A stretch of 64,000 nucleotides of DNA from Sulfurimonas sediminis (GTDB taxonomy: Bacteria > Campylobacterota > Campylobacteria > Campylobacterales > Sulfurimonadaceae), in contig NZ_CP041235.1 of assembly GCF_014905115.1 (NCBI RefSeq), forward strand, positions 1,674,001 through 1,738,000, read 5' to 3'. Positions 51,507 through 60,402 of the stretch are shown here, piece by piece. How positions within the stretch are numbered: the first letter of the stretch is position 1; each line of letters starts with the position of its first letter. The notes beneath the pieces were generated by a model. The model saw nothing but the letters and a program-made list of their open reading frames with translations. It had not been told where the DNA came from and searched no databases. A program made the translations under genes and the position numbers.

Positions 51507-52638
51507 GATATTTTTGCTTTTTATACTTTTTGCCGTCTCACTTTTTGGTGCAGGCCAGTTGGCAACCTACAAACTTACAACCAATAAAAAAAGTGTCCAT
51601 ATCAAAGAACCTCTCCTCATTACCTTTGAGGCGGAGCAAAAAAACCACACTGATCATATGTTCTTTTCCTTTAATGTGCAAAAAAGCCCTGACTATGAAG
51701 TAAAACTTTTACAAAAAAGTATACAGGACAAAGGCTACCACAACACGAAGACAACCTTTAAGTTTGTTCTTTTTCCCCTCAAGGCAAAAACACTTCATAT
51801 AAATTTTGATTTTATTATTCGTACCGCCAGTGACAAAGCTGTCAAGCAAAGTTACGTGGATGATCATGATGACAGTATAGCCATCAGCACCTATGATACA
51901 AAAATAGCACTCAAACCTTTAACACTCAAGGTGGAAAAATTTAAAAAACATGTTGACCTGGTAGGAGACTTTAAAATCAGCTCTGCAATTGACACCAATG
52001 AAATTGAGCAGTACGGGATTGTCAATCTGCATTATATACTCTCCGGTACCGGTTACAAAGAAACAGCGTTGAATATCCTCAAAACACAGATTGAAAATGT
52101 AAGCATATTTTCAAAAAGAAAAGACAAACTTTCCAGGCTTACGGAAAATGGGTATATTATCAATACAGAGTATATATATGCCCTCAGCGCAGCAGATGAT
52201 TTTACAATCCCCTCTTTTGCGTTAGAAGTTTATTCCCCTCGCAAAAACAGCTATTACACCCTCCACACAAAAGCATATAAAGTCAAAGTAAAAAAAATCG
52301 ATCCTGCACTCTTGTTAGACAAAACAAATGCACCAAAAAAAGAAACCTGGATAAATTTTACGCAGATTAAAACTTTTTTCATATACATACTGCTCTTTTT
52401 AAGCGGATTTCTTACTGCAAAGTTCACTCAAAAAAACTTTTTTTCAAAAAAACAAAAGGAAGAATTTGAAGATATTAAAGAAGCTAAAACAGCCAAAGAA
52501 CTGCTGTTGCTTTTAATTATGCAGTATCCGGGCAAGGGAATGGATGAATATATTGCGAATCTTGAAGAAAATATTCATCAGAAGCATCCCCTTAATCTCA
52601 GCAAAATAAAAAAAGAGATACTCAAAAAACTTAGGTAA
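51487..52638 (+). CDS. batD: BatD-like oxygen-tolerance protein
   Basis: A 383-aa protein with a signal peptide (FLLFILFAVSLFGAGQLATY), a large beta-rich periplasmic region (about 25-290, with QYGIVNLHYILSGTGYKETA), one membrane helix (FFIYILLFLSGFLTAKFTQ) and a cytoplasmic helical tail. Length, layout and position after BatA/B/C identify BatD, though the sequence is divergent. It overlaps the unknown 152-aa gene on the other strand by 8 bases at its 3' end. Confidence 0.78.
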   Translation: MKNTLGKIFLLFILFAVSLFGAGQLATYKLTTNKKSVHIKEPLLITFEAEQKNHTDHMFFSFNVQKSPDYEVKLLQKSIQDKGYHNTKTTFKFVLFPLKAKTLHINFDFIIRTASDKAVKQSYVDDHDDSIAISTYDTKIALKPLTLKVEKFKKHVDLVGDFKISSAIDTNEIEQYGIVNLHYILSGTGYKETALNILKTQIENVSIFSKRKDKLSRLTENGYIINTEYIYALSAADDFTIPSFALEVYSPRKNSYYTLHTKAYKVKVKKIDPALLLDKTNAPKKETWINFTQIKTFFIYILLFLSGFLTAKFTQKNFFSKKQKEEFEDIKEAKTAKELLLLLIMQYPGKGMDEYIANLEENIHQKHPLNLSKIKKEILKKLR

Positions 52639-53089
52639 AAAACTCGATATAGACTTTATCAAGATATTTTTTTGCTTTTTCTGCCTTTTGAATTTTTGGT
52701 TCAAAAATCTCTTTCATTGCCGGGTAATTTTGCACATACTCATTGTATAAAGTACATTTCATATCCATATGCTTTTTAAACTGATCCACAACAGCAAGCA
52801 TATCTTCGGGTGTAGCAATCCACTGCATAAAATTTTTAAACATTCTCTCACGAACATCTATTGCAAAAGATTCTCCCAGTTCAGCAGCTATGCGTTTTAA
52901 ATCCCATCTTGAAAAATAGATACCGCTTTTTGCCGGAGGCATAATCTCTGCATAAATGGCCTTTAAATAGTCTGGATAGTCTTCATATTCATCTTCTGCG
53001 CAACTTCCGTCATCACAGGCAGCCTGCATTGCCTGTTTTTGCATCATTTCAAATTCGTTTCTTAATTCATTTAAATCTTTTATATCCAT
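52631..53089 (-). CDS. Unknown protein, last gene of the molybdoenzyme operon
   Basis: I recognise no family for this 152-aa protein. It is soluble, acidic at the start (with CDDGSCAEDEYEDYPDYLKA) and otherwise helical (YFSRWDLKRIAAELGESFAI, DMLAVVDQFKKHMDMKCTLY). The paired cysteines near residues 25-30 could bind metal. Position as the last gene after a TorD-type chaperone, a polyferredoxin and the AroE-like protein suggests a maturation or electron-transfer accessory role, which is inference. Confidence 0.6.
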   Translation of the reverse strand: MDIKDLNELRNEFEMMQKQAMQAACDDGSCAEDEYEDYPDYLKAIYAEIMPPAKSGIYFSRWDLKRIAAELGESFAIDVRERMFKNFMQWIATPEDMLAVVDQFKKHMDMKCTLYNEYVQNYPAMKEIFEPKIQKAEKAKKYLDKVYIEFFT

Positions 53090-53099
53090 TATTATCTTC

Positions 53100-53525
53100 C
53101 TATCTTATATATTTTTCAAATATTTCTTTTGCTAAAGCTTCGCCAAGCAATGTATTGTTTTTCTCAAGATACGTTCCAATCAGTCGCTCACCGTCTCTTA
53201 GAACAAAATCACACTTGTTATACACCTGTACAAATTCATCTGCTTCGTCCAACAGTTCTACTGCACTCTCCTGGTATTCCTTTGCTATATATGCTCCGTT
53301 GACATGGGATTTTTTCATATTTGAAAGTGTATAATAAAAGTCATCTTCACGTATATTCATCGGTATCATCATGGCATCGGCATTATTTGCTTTTATCTCT
53401 TTGTTGAGTAAAACAAACAGTCTGTTTGGACTGGCATGTTCAGCAATAAGCCCAAAGAGTTTTGTCTCTTTTTTAATCCCGTCATCCGCATTCATTGTCT
53501 CGACTTCTGCCATTCTTTCACTCAT
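53100..53525 (-). CDS. Shikimate-dehydrogenase N-domain-like protein, catalytic residues replaced
   Basis: A 141-aa protein resembling only the substrate-binding N-terminal domain of AroE. The order is kept: LFGLIAEHASPNRLFVLLNK against G-IG-P-SHSLSP-IHN, then ADAMMIPMNIREDDFYYTLS, then VNGAYIAKEYQESAVELLDE against G-NVT-PYKE, and a final DGERLIGTYLEK against G-L-GYNTD. The catalytic Lys position is Gln, the Asn-Val-Thr is Tyr-Ile-Ala, and the GYNTD Asp is lost. The NADP domain is missing, so it cannot be a shikimate dehydrogenase. The ATG at 53525 overlaps the upstream stop (ATGA) and has a GGGGGA site; an upstream in-frame ATG at 53537 is less likely. Confidence 0.65.
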   Translation of the reverse strand: MSERMAEVETMNADDGIKKETKLFGLIAEHASPNRLFVLLNKEIKANNADAMMIPMNIREDDFYYTLSNMKKSHVNGAYIAKEYQESAVELLDEADEFVQVYNKCDFVLRDGERLIGTYLEKNNTLLGEALAKEIFEKYIR

Positions 53526-54622
53526 TGTATCCCCCATAGTTCTTTTGCTTCTTCTTCTTCAATCCGGCATCTGTTACAGATTTTCTCTCCACCCTGATAG
53601 GCAAAAAAGTTCCCGCATTCATCACATCTTTTAATGTCAAAACGCACCAAAGTCTCAATTTTCGGTTCAAAAAAAGTGCTGAGCGAAAATGTTTTTCTCA
53701 GCGTTAAAGAATTTGGTTCACAAACATCATGACAGCTGTGACACTGTACACAGGCAAGCGGATTAAAATCAATTTTACTGCCTCTGTGATCTGAGCTTAG
53801 AGCACCGGTTGGACAGATTCTATAACACATCTGACAATTGGTACATGTAATCTCATCCAGATCCTTTTGTGAAATAAATGAGATGTCCTCTACCGAAATC
53901 GTATGATACATTTCGGGCACTTTGGCACGCTTCATAGCCATAAGCAGCAGGCTTCGCCTGTCCGGTATAGTCTTCTCTTTTATTTTCATGATATCTTTTG
54001 CTGTAACTGTATGTCTCTTTACGTTCGTATCACTCGCATCAACTTCATTTTGCAGTTGCTGTTTGATAGATATTGCAGTTTTAACACCCTCTTTTGAGAG
54101 CAGTTTGCGCCGGCTTAAAGTATCACTTTCTTTTTTTATTTCAAAATTCAATGCTGCAACACTCAGGCTTTTTTCCTGTTGCATCGCTTCAAGCAGGAAA
54201 TTCACCTCCTCTGCTCTGTTGTTTATAACAGCAAGATTTGTTTTTGCTATTTCACACTCGCCACAGGGTCCCACATCCAGAGTGATTTTTTCTGCAGATA
54301 TCAATGCAAGACTCAACAACTCTTCAACACTCAATGAGGCTATACAGGGAAAATTTTCATCTTTACATGTAAGCACACTCTTTTCATCTTCCAAAAACTG
54401 GAAAATATAATTCATTGGGTTAAAATCATCCAGTGTATATGCCGCAGTAGGGCAAACCGCATCACAGCCTCCACAGCCTACACATTCACTCGGTGTGAAG
54501 GAGATTGTAGAGTTTTCCAGATGAATTGTTTGGACAGGGCATGCAGTTACACATTTGTCACATATTGCAAACTTGTTTGAAGTATGCACACATTTGCTGA
54601 CATCTAAAGTTAAAAGGCTCAT
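53522..54622 (-). CDS. Cytoplasmic polyferredoxin of the molybdoenzyme operon
   Basis: A 366-aa iron-sulfur protein without signal peptide. Near the N-terminus, ICDKCVTACPVQ and CVGCGGCDAVCPTAA give two 4Fe-4S sites; a second pair lies near residues 265-315 (CTNCQMCYRICPTGA, CVQCHSCHDVCEPN). The C-terminus has a zinc-ribbon-like set, CDECGNFFAYQGGEKICNRC. A mid-region GPCGECEIAKTNLA adds further cysteines. It may pass electrons or help insert clusters during enzyme maturation. It overlaps the TorD-like gene by 4 bases. Confidence 0.8.
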   Translation of the reverse strand: MSLLTLDVSKCVHTSNKFAICDKCVTACPVQTIHLENSTISFTPSECVGCGGCDAVCPTAAYTLDDFNPMNYIFQFLEDEKSVLTCKDENFPCIASLSVEELLSLALISAEKITLDVGPCGECEIAKTNLAVINNRAEEVNFLLEAMQQEKSLSVAALNFEIKKESDTLSRRKLLSKEGVKTAISIKQQLQNEVDASDTNVKRHTVTAKDIMKIKEKTIPDRRSLLLMAMKRAKVPEMYHTISVEDISFISQKDLDEITCTNCQMCYRICPTGALSSDHRGSKIDFNPLACVQCHSCHDVCEPNSLTLRKTFSLSTFFEPKIETLVRFDIKRCDECGNFFAYQGGEKICNRCRIEEEEAKELWGIQ

Positions 54623-55269
54623 GCTTGGTGATTGTATCCGCTGTTTTTTAATTCTGTGAGGTATTCAAAGTCACTCATAAGGAACTCCAAAGCCAAATCA
54701 GCCGCATCAAAATAAAAAGCTGTGCCTGCCTCACTTTTCACATTGAGCAAATACATTGGTGCCCACTCTAAAATATGGTCTCGCATAAAACCGTACTGAA
54801 TTTGTGCAATCTCCTGTGCCACTTTGGAATTACCCTCTTCAAGTGCCTTTAGCTCTGCTCTGCAGAGTTCATACATAAATTCCAGCTCAATCGCTATATG
54901 ATCTGCCGCCATAACACGTGCCTTGTCAAGCTGTACATTAAATTCAAAAGCATTAAAAATAGCTTGTACAGGGTTGTCTCCACCTGTTTCAAGCATCTGG
55001 TCATCTCTCGTGTAAAACGATTCATACGGAATAAGATGCAGTAGGAAAAGGTTAGTAAAATCAACATTCAAATATCTTTCTATCAAATCTTTTGAATCAA
55101 GCTCTTTTCTTTTTTTCCATTCTTTGAATGTTGGAAAAAAAGAGAGCATATTTTCGTCTTCTTCTATTGATTTTAATAGCCCTTCATCAATTTCACTCAT
55201 CATAATTCTTGAGATAAGTGCATACAAATTTATTCTTGCAGTCTGCTCTTGTTTTAAATCATTATTCAT
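54619..55269 (-). CDS. TorD-family molybdoenzyme chaperone
   Basis: A 216-aa all-helical cytoplasmic protein. The TorD signature is visible as LIPYESFYTRDDQMLETGGD, corresponding to the P-E-S-Y-(L)-(D) stretch, followed by ADHIAIELEFMYELCRAELK, the family's D-H-(I)-ELEF-LC motif. Such chaperones bind the Tat leader and guard cofactor insertion in their partner enzyme, here the catalytic subunit just upstream. The ATG at 55269 is used; the GTG 54 bases earlier lies inside a hairpin and gives an odd N-terminus. Confidence 0.88.
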   Translation of the reverse strand: MNNDLKQEQTARINLYALISRIMMSEIDEGLLKSIEEDENMLSFFPTFKEWKKRKELDSKDLIERYLNVDFTNLFLLHLIPYESFYTRDDQMLETGGDNPVQAIFNAFEFNVQLDKARVMAADHIAIELEFMYELCRAELKALEEGNSKVAQEIAQIQYGFMRDHILEWAPMYLLNVKSEAGTAFYFDAADLALEFLMSDFEYLTELKNSGYNHQA

Positions 55270-55313
55270 TAAAAATGTGCCTTTTGGAAATTTTCTTATA
55301 ACAGAAGTATAGT

Positions 55314-55337
55314 AAAGCCACACTTGAAGTGGGCTTT
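55314..55337 (-). repeat. Intercistronic hairpin between catalytic subunit and chaperone genes
   Basis: AAAGCC-CAC-TTCAA-GTG-T-GGCTTT folds with one bulge 11 bases after the catalytic-subunit stop. There is no T-run. It could stabilise the upstream mRNA and lower chaperone expression relative to the enzyme. Confidence 0.5.
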
Positions 55338-55347
55338 AACTTTGTTG

Positions 55348-58300
55348 TTAAACGTCTTTAATATTGAACTCGTAAGCCTTCTGGCTTGGTTTTACCGGAC
55401 GTTTAATATGATATGGACGGCGTAGTTTGTCTGCCGCAGTCAACGGACGAGTCAATTGATCTCTCCATGCCTGATAGACTTTAAAGTTGTTTTCATAGTT
55501 AACTTTAATATCACCTATCTTGTCATCAGCACCTGCTTTGGTGATGATAACTTTTTGGTGCCAGCCATGATTTCCTGCAATAGGATCCGGATGACAAGGC
55601 GCTACAGCATTCTGCCATGCACCACTGAGACCATCCCACCAGATATTATCAAGATCTTTATTGTACTCTTTAAACTGCCATGCCTCATGTGGTTTGATAC
55701 CCTCAGTCGGTTTCATTGTTCCGACTTTTCCGTCATCAGTCATTTCATACTTAGGAGAACCTAAGCTCATAATGCCTAACTGGTGCTCAAAACCTGGAAT
55801 AGCTACAGAGTCTTTGAGTTTCCAACGACCGGCATGGTGTGAACATGCAAGAACACCAGGACGTGTTGCTTCAGTTGGTACAGCCATTGCAATAAAATAA
55901 CCGCTTTTGATACCCGTAAGCGTATCCTGAATTTGAACCTTAATCGCATCACCACGTTTAATACCGAGTTTTTCGGCATCTTTTGTATAAATCCAGACAG
56001 GATTATGGTTTTGTGAAATCTCCATCAAGTGTTTGGAGTTCACAGAACGCGTGTGAATATTGTATGGCAGACGATAAATCGTATTTAATGCAAACTCATT
56101 ATCCGCTTTCATGTGTTTGTGGTGTACCTGTGTTACAAGGTGTACCATTTTATCACTCTCTGCATCATTTCTTGGGTAGATTGGAATTGCATATTCCGGC
56201 CATTTCCACTCTTCTGCCAGCCACTCAGAGAAGAACTCAAGTTTTTTACTTAATGAATGAAAGCCTTCACGCAATTTTCCATCAGTTTCAATACCGATAG
56301 ATTTTTTGAAATTACCGTCTTTTACCCATAATGCACCAAACTCATCTTTAGTTACTTCGTCTTTAGAATATTTATGACCGTGTGCATGGTAATATGTTCC
56401 ATCAAATTCAAGTTCTTCTTCCTGAGGCTTATATACATCAGTTTTTTCTGTCCAGGCACCATGATCTCTCATATAGCTGTACACAGGAAACTCTTCTTTT
56501 GCATACAGTTTTGTCGCTTCGGCTTTTAATTTCGGTAAAAGACTCATCGCCGCATCAAAATACTCTGGAACAGTTACCGCACGAGACGGATCTTTTTTAC
56601 TTGCCCAGTATTTTCTGATTCCCAATGAACCATCCGGATCTACATAATCTACGATTAGATTTGGCCAGAATTCACTCTCTTCCCATACTTCACCCAGACC
56701 AAATTTCATATGTGCTTCAAGTGTAGCACGTTCCGGTCTTTTTGCTTTCCACCCTGATTTTTCAGCAGCTACACGAAGAACAGCCTGACGGAACTCTATA
56801 CGCTGTTCCGGTTTTGAAGGTGTTGACTGTTGATCATTTCTTTCACCCGCCAGTCCAACAGGCAGTACATAATCACAGTACCAGTTTGTTTCAGACCAGG
56901 TAGGAGACAGGTTAAATGACAATTCAAACTTATCTTCACGCTTGAGTGCTTCTATCCATCTGAATCCATCCGGATTAATCCATAAAGGATTGTGCATTCT
57001 TGGAATATAAACAGCCATAGACTTAGGAATCTTCAACCCACGTTTTGTCCATTTTTCATGCCACGCGTCATCCATCATGATTTGTGGCATCATATAACCC
57101 ATTTCGTATGTTGAAATAGGATACTCCGGCGGCCATGCAATTTCATTCCATGCATCAGTTTTTTCAGGATGCTTCCCTGCAACTGTGGCTTTGTCACCTT
57201 TTCCTGCAACTGAAATTTCATGCCAGTGGTGCATACCCACTCCACCGATATCTCCACGCATAGCGCCAACAAAAACAAGAGGCAGGAAACCTGCACGTGT
57301 ATTCATCCAGCCACCACGGTGACCAATCGGTCCTGCACGCCATAAATATGTAGCAACTTTAGCTCCTGCAGGTACAAACATTTCCCACAGTTCATCTAAC
57401 TTATACTCCATGCCTTCAAGTTTACACTCTTTTGCAACAAACTCTTTTGTATACGGAGCATACAACTCTTTTGCCACTTCAATAAAAGACTCGTAACTGT
57501 CGTCTTTTGGCATTTTCGAAATATAACCATAACCAATCATCTTTTGAAGATAATCTTTGTTGGCCATCAGTCTGTCCCAGTTAACCCACTCTTTTACAAA
57601 TTCATGATTGACAATATCCGAACCGTCTTTTTTCTTTTCATTTAAAATACGATTTGTCAAGTATAAGTAAAGCGCAGCTTCTGTTCCCGGCCAACATGGA
57701 ATCCATAAATCTGCCATACCTGCAGAGTTACTCATTCTAGGGTCAATAACAACCATTTTTGCACCGCGTTTACGCGCTTCTGCAATCAAACCTGCTGATT
57801 GCTGGAAATAGTGACCTGCATCTGCCGCATGTGATGATTGTAAAAATATCAGATCTGCATTTGCCCAGTCTGGTGAGTTTCTGTCATCATTCGCCCATTG
57901 GATAGTTCCCTGACGGGCTCCTGCTGAACAGATATTTGTATGTGAATTGTATCCGTCAATCCCTAAAGACTGTGGTACACGCGGACCAAAACCATTTTCA
58001 TTTGGACGACCGACATGATACATGATAGATTTTTTAGAAATCTCATCACCTTTTGCAAGTGTGTCATGCATTTTCTTACCAATGGCAGCCATCGCTTCAT
58101 CCCAAGTGACACGAACCCACTTTCCTTCACCACGCTTGGAACCCGGCGCACGTTTAATAGGAAACGGAATACGATCCGGATCATACATTTGAGAAGTTAC
58201 AGCATACCCTTTGGCACAGTTTCTACCGCGAGAACCTGTATGTAACGGATTACCCATATATTTTCTTACCGTCATAGTATCTTTGTTAACCCATGCAGTC

Positions 58301-58623
58301 AGACCACAACCTGCTTCACAGTTTGAACAAACTGTAGGAACGATTGTATAATTGTTTACCTGGATACCGTCAGGATTTTCAGCACTTCTTACACCATGGC
58401 GCTCAATACCGCCACGTTTCCAGTCATCTCCGTCAAGCTCCGCAAAATTGTCCCACTCTGATTGGTCAGGATAAAAAGAAATTGTATCAGGGGTGTTTGT
58501 AAACTTACTTTGGCTAACAGATTCGGCAATTGCATCTGTTGCAAATACCCCTTTAGCTATGGCTACACCAGCTACGCTGAATGCAGCACCTTTTAAAAAT
58601 GTTCTTCTACTTTGTAAATACAT
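55348..58623 (-). CDS. Molybdopterin oxidoreductase catalytic subunit, Tat-exported
   Basis: A 1091-aa periplasmic enzyme of the DMSO-reductase superfamily. A Tat leader (SRRTFLKGAAFSVAGVAIAK) precedes a 4Fe-4S site at Cys99-x2-Cys102-x3-Cys106-x29-Cys136 (VCSNCEAGCGL ... RNCAKGY). The probable Mo/W ligand is Cys232 in SHTNICSAGARQG, as in polysulfide, thiosulfate and related reductases. The C-terminal cofactor domain is complete (CHPDPIAGNHGWHQKV). It is much longer than Wolinella PsrA (about 760). With the NrfD-type anchor, polysulfide/sulfur, tetrathionate or sulfite are possible substrates; sequence alone does not decide. It starts 13 bases after the NrfD gene. Confidence 0.88.
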   Translation of the reverse strand: MYLQSRRTFLKGAAFSVAGVAIAKGVFATDAIAESVSQSKFTNTPDTISFYPDQSEWDNFAELDGDDWKRGGIERHGVRSAENPDGIQVNNYTIVPTVCSNCEAGCGLTAWVNKDTMTVRKYMGNPLHTGSRGRNCAKGYAVTSQMYDPDRIPFPIKRAPGSKRGEGKWVRVTWDEAMAAIGKKMHDTLAKGDEISKKSIMYHVGRPNENGFGPRVPQSLGIDGYNSHTNICSAGARQGTIQWANDDRNSPDWANADLIFLQSSHAADAGHYFQQSAGLIAEARKRGAKMVVIDPRMSNSAGMADLWIPCWPGTEAALYLYLTNRILNEKKKDGSDIVNHEFVKEWVNWDRLMANKDYLQKMIGYGYISKMPKDDSYESFIEVAKELYAPYTKEFVAKECKLEGMEYKLDELWEMFVPAGAKVATYLWRAGPIGHRGGWMNTRAGFLPLVFVGAMRGDIGGVGMHHWHEISVAGKGDKATVAGKHPEKTDAWNEIAWPPEYPISTYEMGYMMPQIMMDDAWHEKWTKRGLKIPKSMAVYIPRMHNPLWINPDGFRWIEALKREDKFELSFNLSPTWSETNWYCDYVLPVGLAGERNDQQSTPSKPEQRIEFRQAVLRVAAEKSGWKAKRPERATLEAHMKFGLGEVWEESEFWPNLIVDYVDPDGSLGIRKYWASKKDPSRAVTVPEYFDAAMSLLPKLKAEATKLYAKEEFPVYSYMRDHGAWTEKTDVYKPQEEELEFDGTYYHAHGHKYSKDEVTKDEFGALWVKDGNFKKSIGIETDGKLREGFHSLSKKLEFFSEWLAEEWKWPEYAIPIYPRNDAESDKMVHLVTQVHHKHMKADNEFALNTIYRLPYNIHTRSVNSKHLMEISQNHNPVWIYTKDAEKLGIKRGDAIKVQIQDTLTGIKSGYFIAMAVPTEATRPGVLACSHHAGRWKLKDSVAIPGFEHQLGIMSLGSPKYEMTDDGKVGTMKPTEGIKPHEAWQFKEYNKDLDNIWWDGLSGAWQNAVAPCHPDPIAGNHGWHQKVIITKAGADDKIGDIKVNYENNFKVYQAWRDQLTRPLTAADKLRRPYHIKRPVKPSQKAYEFNIKDV

Positions 58624-58636
58624 TTATACTTTCTCC

Positions 58637-59560
58637 TTAACTCATTGGTAATAATTGTGGAATAACTAGCCAAACATGTTTAACTACCCACAGACCTACG
58701 ATAGCCAAAATAGCTGCGAGGTTTAAAAGACTGCTACTATTACTCACTCGTGAAAGCGCAACCAGTATCATTGGTAAGATATATGCAACCCACTGTCCAA
58801 TCCAGAACATTGTAGCATACTCACCATCGCCTTTAACATAGCCTAAGATAGCTGCAACTTCTTCAGCTTTCATAGCACCGAAAATGTACTCTGACATGTA
58901 AATGATAAATGCCATTAAGGCACTTAATCCTAAAATCGCTCCAAAGAAATTTTTTGTCTCATCGCTTAATTTAGAGCCGCCGAGAAGGATAATTGCCGCA
59001 GAACCGGAAAGTGTTGCTGCTAAAATCATTTGTGCTGATTCTGTCGGCATTTGCCATAATTCTCGTGCTGTTGCTTCAGCCATAATACCGGCAGTATAAA
59101 GTGTTACAGGAATTGCTAAAAGCGTCACCCAAAAAAGTGTTTTATCAAAGAACACAGTAGGTTGCTTTGTTAATAAACATTTTTCTTTTCTTATCATTAC
59201 TGCAATCATAACAAATTCTAAACCTACGAACAGAGTTGCCATCCAGGCACCGACTGTAATTGCTGATGTCCAGTGAGGATAAAAGAATATATGCCACATT
59301 CTCCACATTTGGTGCAGATCCAACCATGTGAAAACCAGGAAAATATTCATAAAGATAAAAGAAGTAATCATAACAGGCGTTCTCAGTCCGTTCATTTCAC
59401 TCGGATTTTTCTTCAATAAAAGAAAAAGCATAAATACCAGACCGGTACCGATACTTTTTGCCCACATATTCATTGTTACATACCAACCCCAGAATATATC
59501 AGGAATTGCAACATCTAGAGTTACTACAGCATTTGTTGCTGCTAAAGTTTCATGTACCAT
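58637..59560 (-). CDS. NrfD/PsrC-like quinone-interacting membrane anchor
   Basis: A 307-aa protein with eight hydrophobic segments (for example FIFMNIFLVFTWLDLHQMWR, VTLLAIPVTLYTAGIMAEAT, LAAILAIVGLWVVKHVWLV), the NrfD fold. It starts without a signal peptide and with a WGWYVTMNMWAKSIGTG segment typical of the first helix. It would exchange electrons between menaquinone and the iron-sulfur subunit. Its ATG overlaps the stop of the iron-sulfur gene (TAATG). Confidence 0.88.
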   Translation of the reverse strand: MVHETLAATNAVVTLDVAIPDIFWGWYVTMNMWAKSIGTGLVFMLFLLLKKNPSEMNGLRTPVMITSFIFMNIFLVFTWLDLHQMWRMWHIFFYPHWTSAITVGAWMATLFVGLEFVMIAVMIRKEKCLLTKQPTVFFDKTLFWVTLLAIPVTLYTAGIMAEATARELWQMPTESAQMILAATLSGSAAIILLGGSKLSDETKNFFGAILGLSALMAFIIYMSEYIFGAMKAEEVAAILGYVKGDGEYATMFWIGQWVAYILPMILVALSRVSNSSSLLNLAAILAIVGLWVVKHVWLVIPQLLPMS

Positions 59561-60195
59561 TAGTGATGCCCCCCTAGTGGAAGTGTTGTAATATTGTTAA
59601 ACAGGTTATACCCTTCTTCTCTTCTTGATGCAAGAGGATTAAGACTCGCTTGTCCTGCTCCGACATAATAATGATGAGGATTTGTTCCCTTTTCAGGTTT
59701 ACGAACCTGTACATCTCTGTGATCTTGAATATATCTTGAAATATTTGATGCAGGATCTTCCAAATCACCAAAAATATTTGCTTCTACCGGACAGGCAACC
59801 ACACAGGCCGGCATCATCGACGATGCAATACGGTGTGCACAGTAGGTACACTTATCAGCAGTCTGCGTTTCAGGATCAATGTATATTGCACCGTACGGAC
59901 AGGCCATAACACAACCGGCACAGCCGATACATCTCTCTTTGTCAATGTTTACAATACCATTGTCAATATAGTGAAGAGCCGATACCGGACAAATTCTTTC
60001 ACATGGTGCATTTTCACAATGATTACATCTAAGAGGGGTGAATGTTCTCTTAGTTTCAGGGAAAGTTCCCACATCTACATATTTAACACGAAGTCTCCAT
60101 GTACTCAGTGGAACTTCATTCTCCACTTTACATGCGATCTCACAACCTTTACAACCCATACACAGGTGTAAATCAACTAGGAAACCTAATTGCAT
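59560..60195 (-). CDS. Four-cluster iron-sulfur electron-transfer subunit
   Basis: A 211-aa DmsB/PsrB-like ferredoxin with four 4Fe-4S sites: LCMGCKGCEIACK, CNHCENAPCERICP, CIGCAGCVMACP and CTYCAHRIASSMMPACVVAC. It has no leader and is probably exported with the catalytic subunit by hitch-hiking. It passes electrons between the NrfD anchor and the molybdoenzyme. It is the first gene of the operon, giving the order iron-sulfur, anchor, catalytic, rather than the A-B-C order of Wolinella psr. Confidence 0.92.
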   Translation of the reverse strand: MQLGFLVDLHLCMGCKGCEIACKVENEVPLSTWRLRVKYVDVGTFPETKRTFTPLRCNHCENAPCERICPVSALHYIDNGIVNIDKERCIGCAGCVMACPYGAIYIDPETQTADKCTYCAHRIASSMMPACVVACPVEANIFGDLEDPASNISRYIQDHRDVQVRKPEKGTNPHHYYVGAGQASLNPLASRREEGYNLFNNITTLPLGGHH

Positions 60196-60261
60196 ATATT
60201 CTCCTTTGGCCTTCAGTGGCTTTTTTTAAGATTTATAACTACGACTTATTAACACTAAAAG

Positions 60262-60289
60262 AAGCCCTTATGCACGGCATTTCAGGCTT
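60262..60289. terminator. Candidate bidirectional terminator between hisD and the molybdoenzyme operon
   Basis: AAGCC and GGCTT (60262-60266 and 60285-60289) enclose an inner ATGC-ACG-GCAT stem. On the plus strand it is followed by seven T residues; on the minus strand by TTCTTTT. It lies in the 263-bp gap between hisD and the molybdoenzyme operon and likely separates them. No plus-strand gene ends here. Confidence 0.5.
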
Positions 60290-60402
60290 TTTTTACTGTA
60301 GATATATTAACGCATGAACCTTAAAGAAGTAATAAAAGAGTGATATATTTTTGATAATTTTTTCAGTATGGGTATATCGGGGAAATTAATATTTCAAAGA
60401 TT

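Noticed and set aside
55270-55323. Longer TorD-like start at GTG 55323
   Set aside because: The GTG lies within an intercistronic hairpin and lacks a ribosome site; the ATG at 55269 gives the normal family N-terminus.
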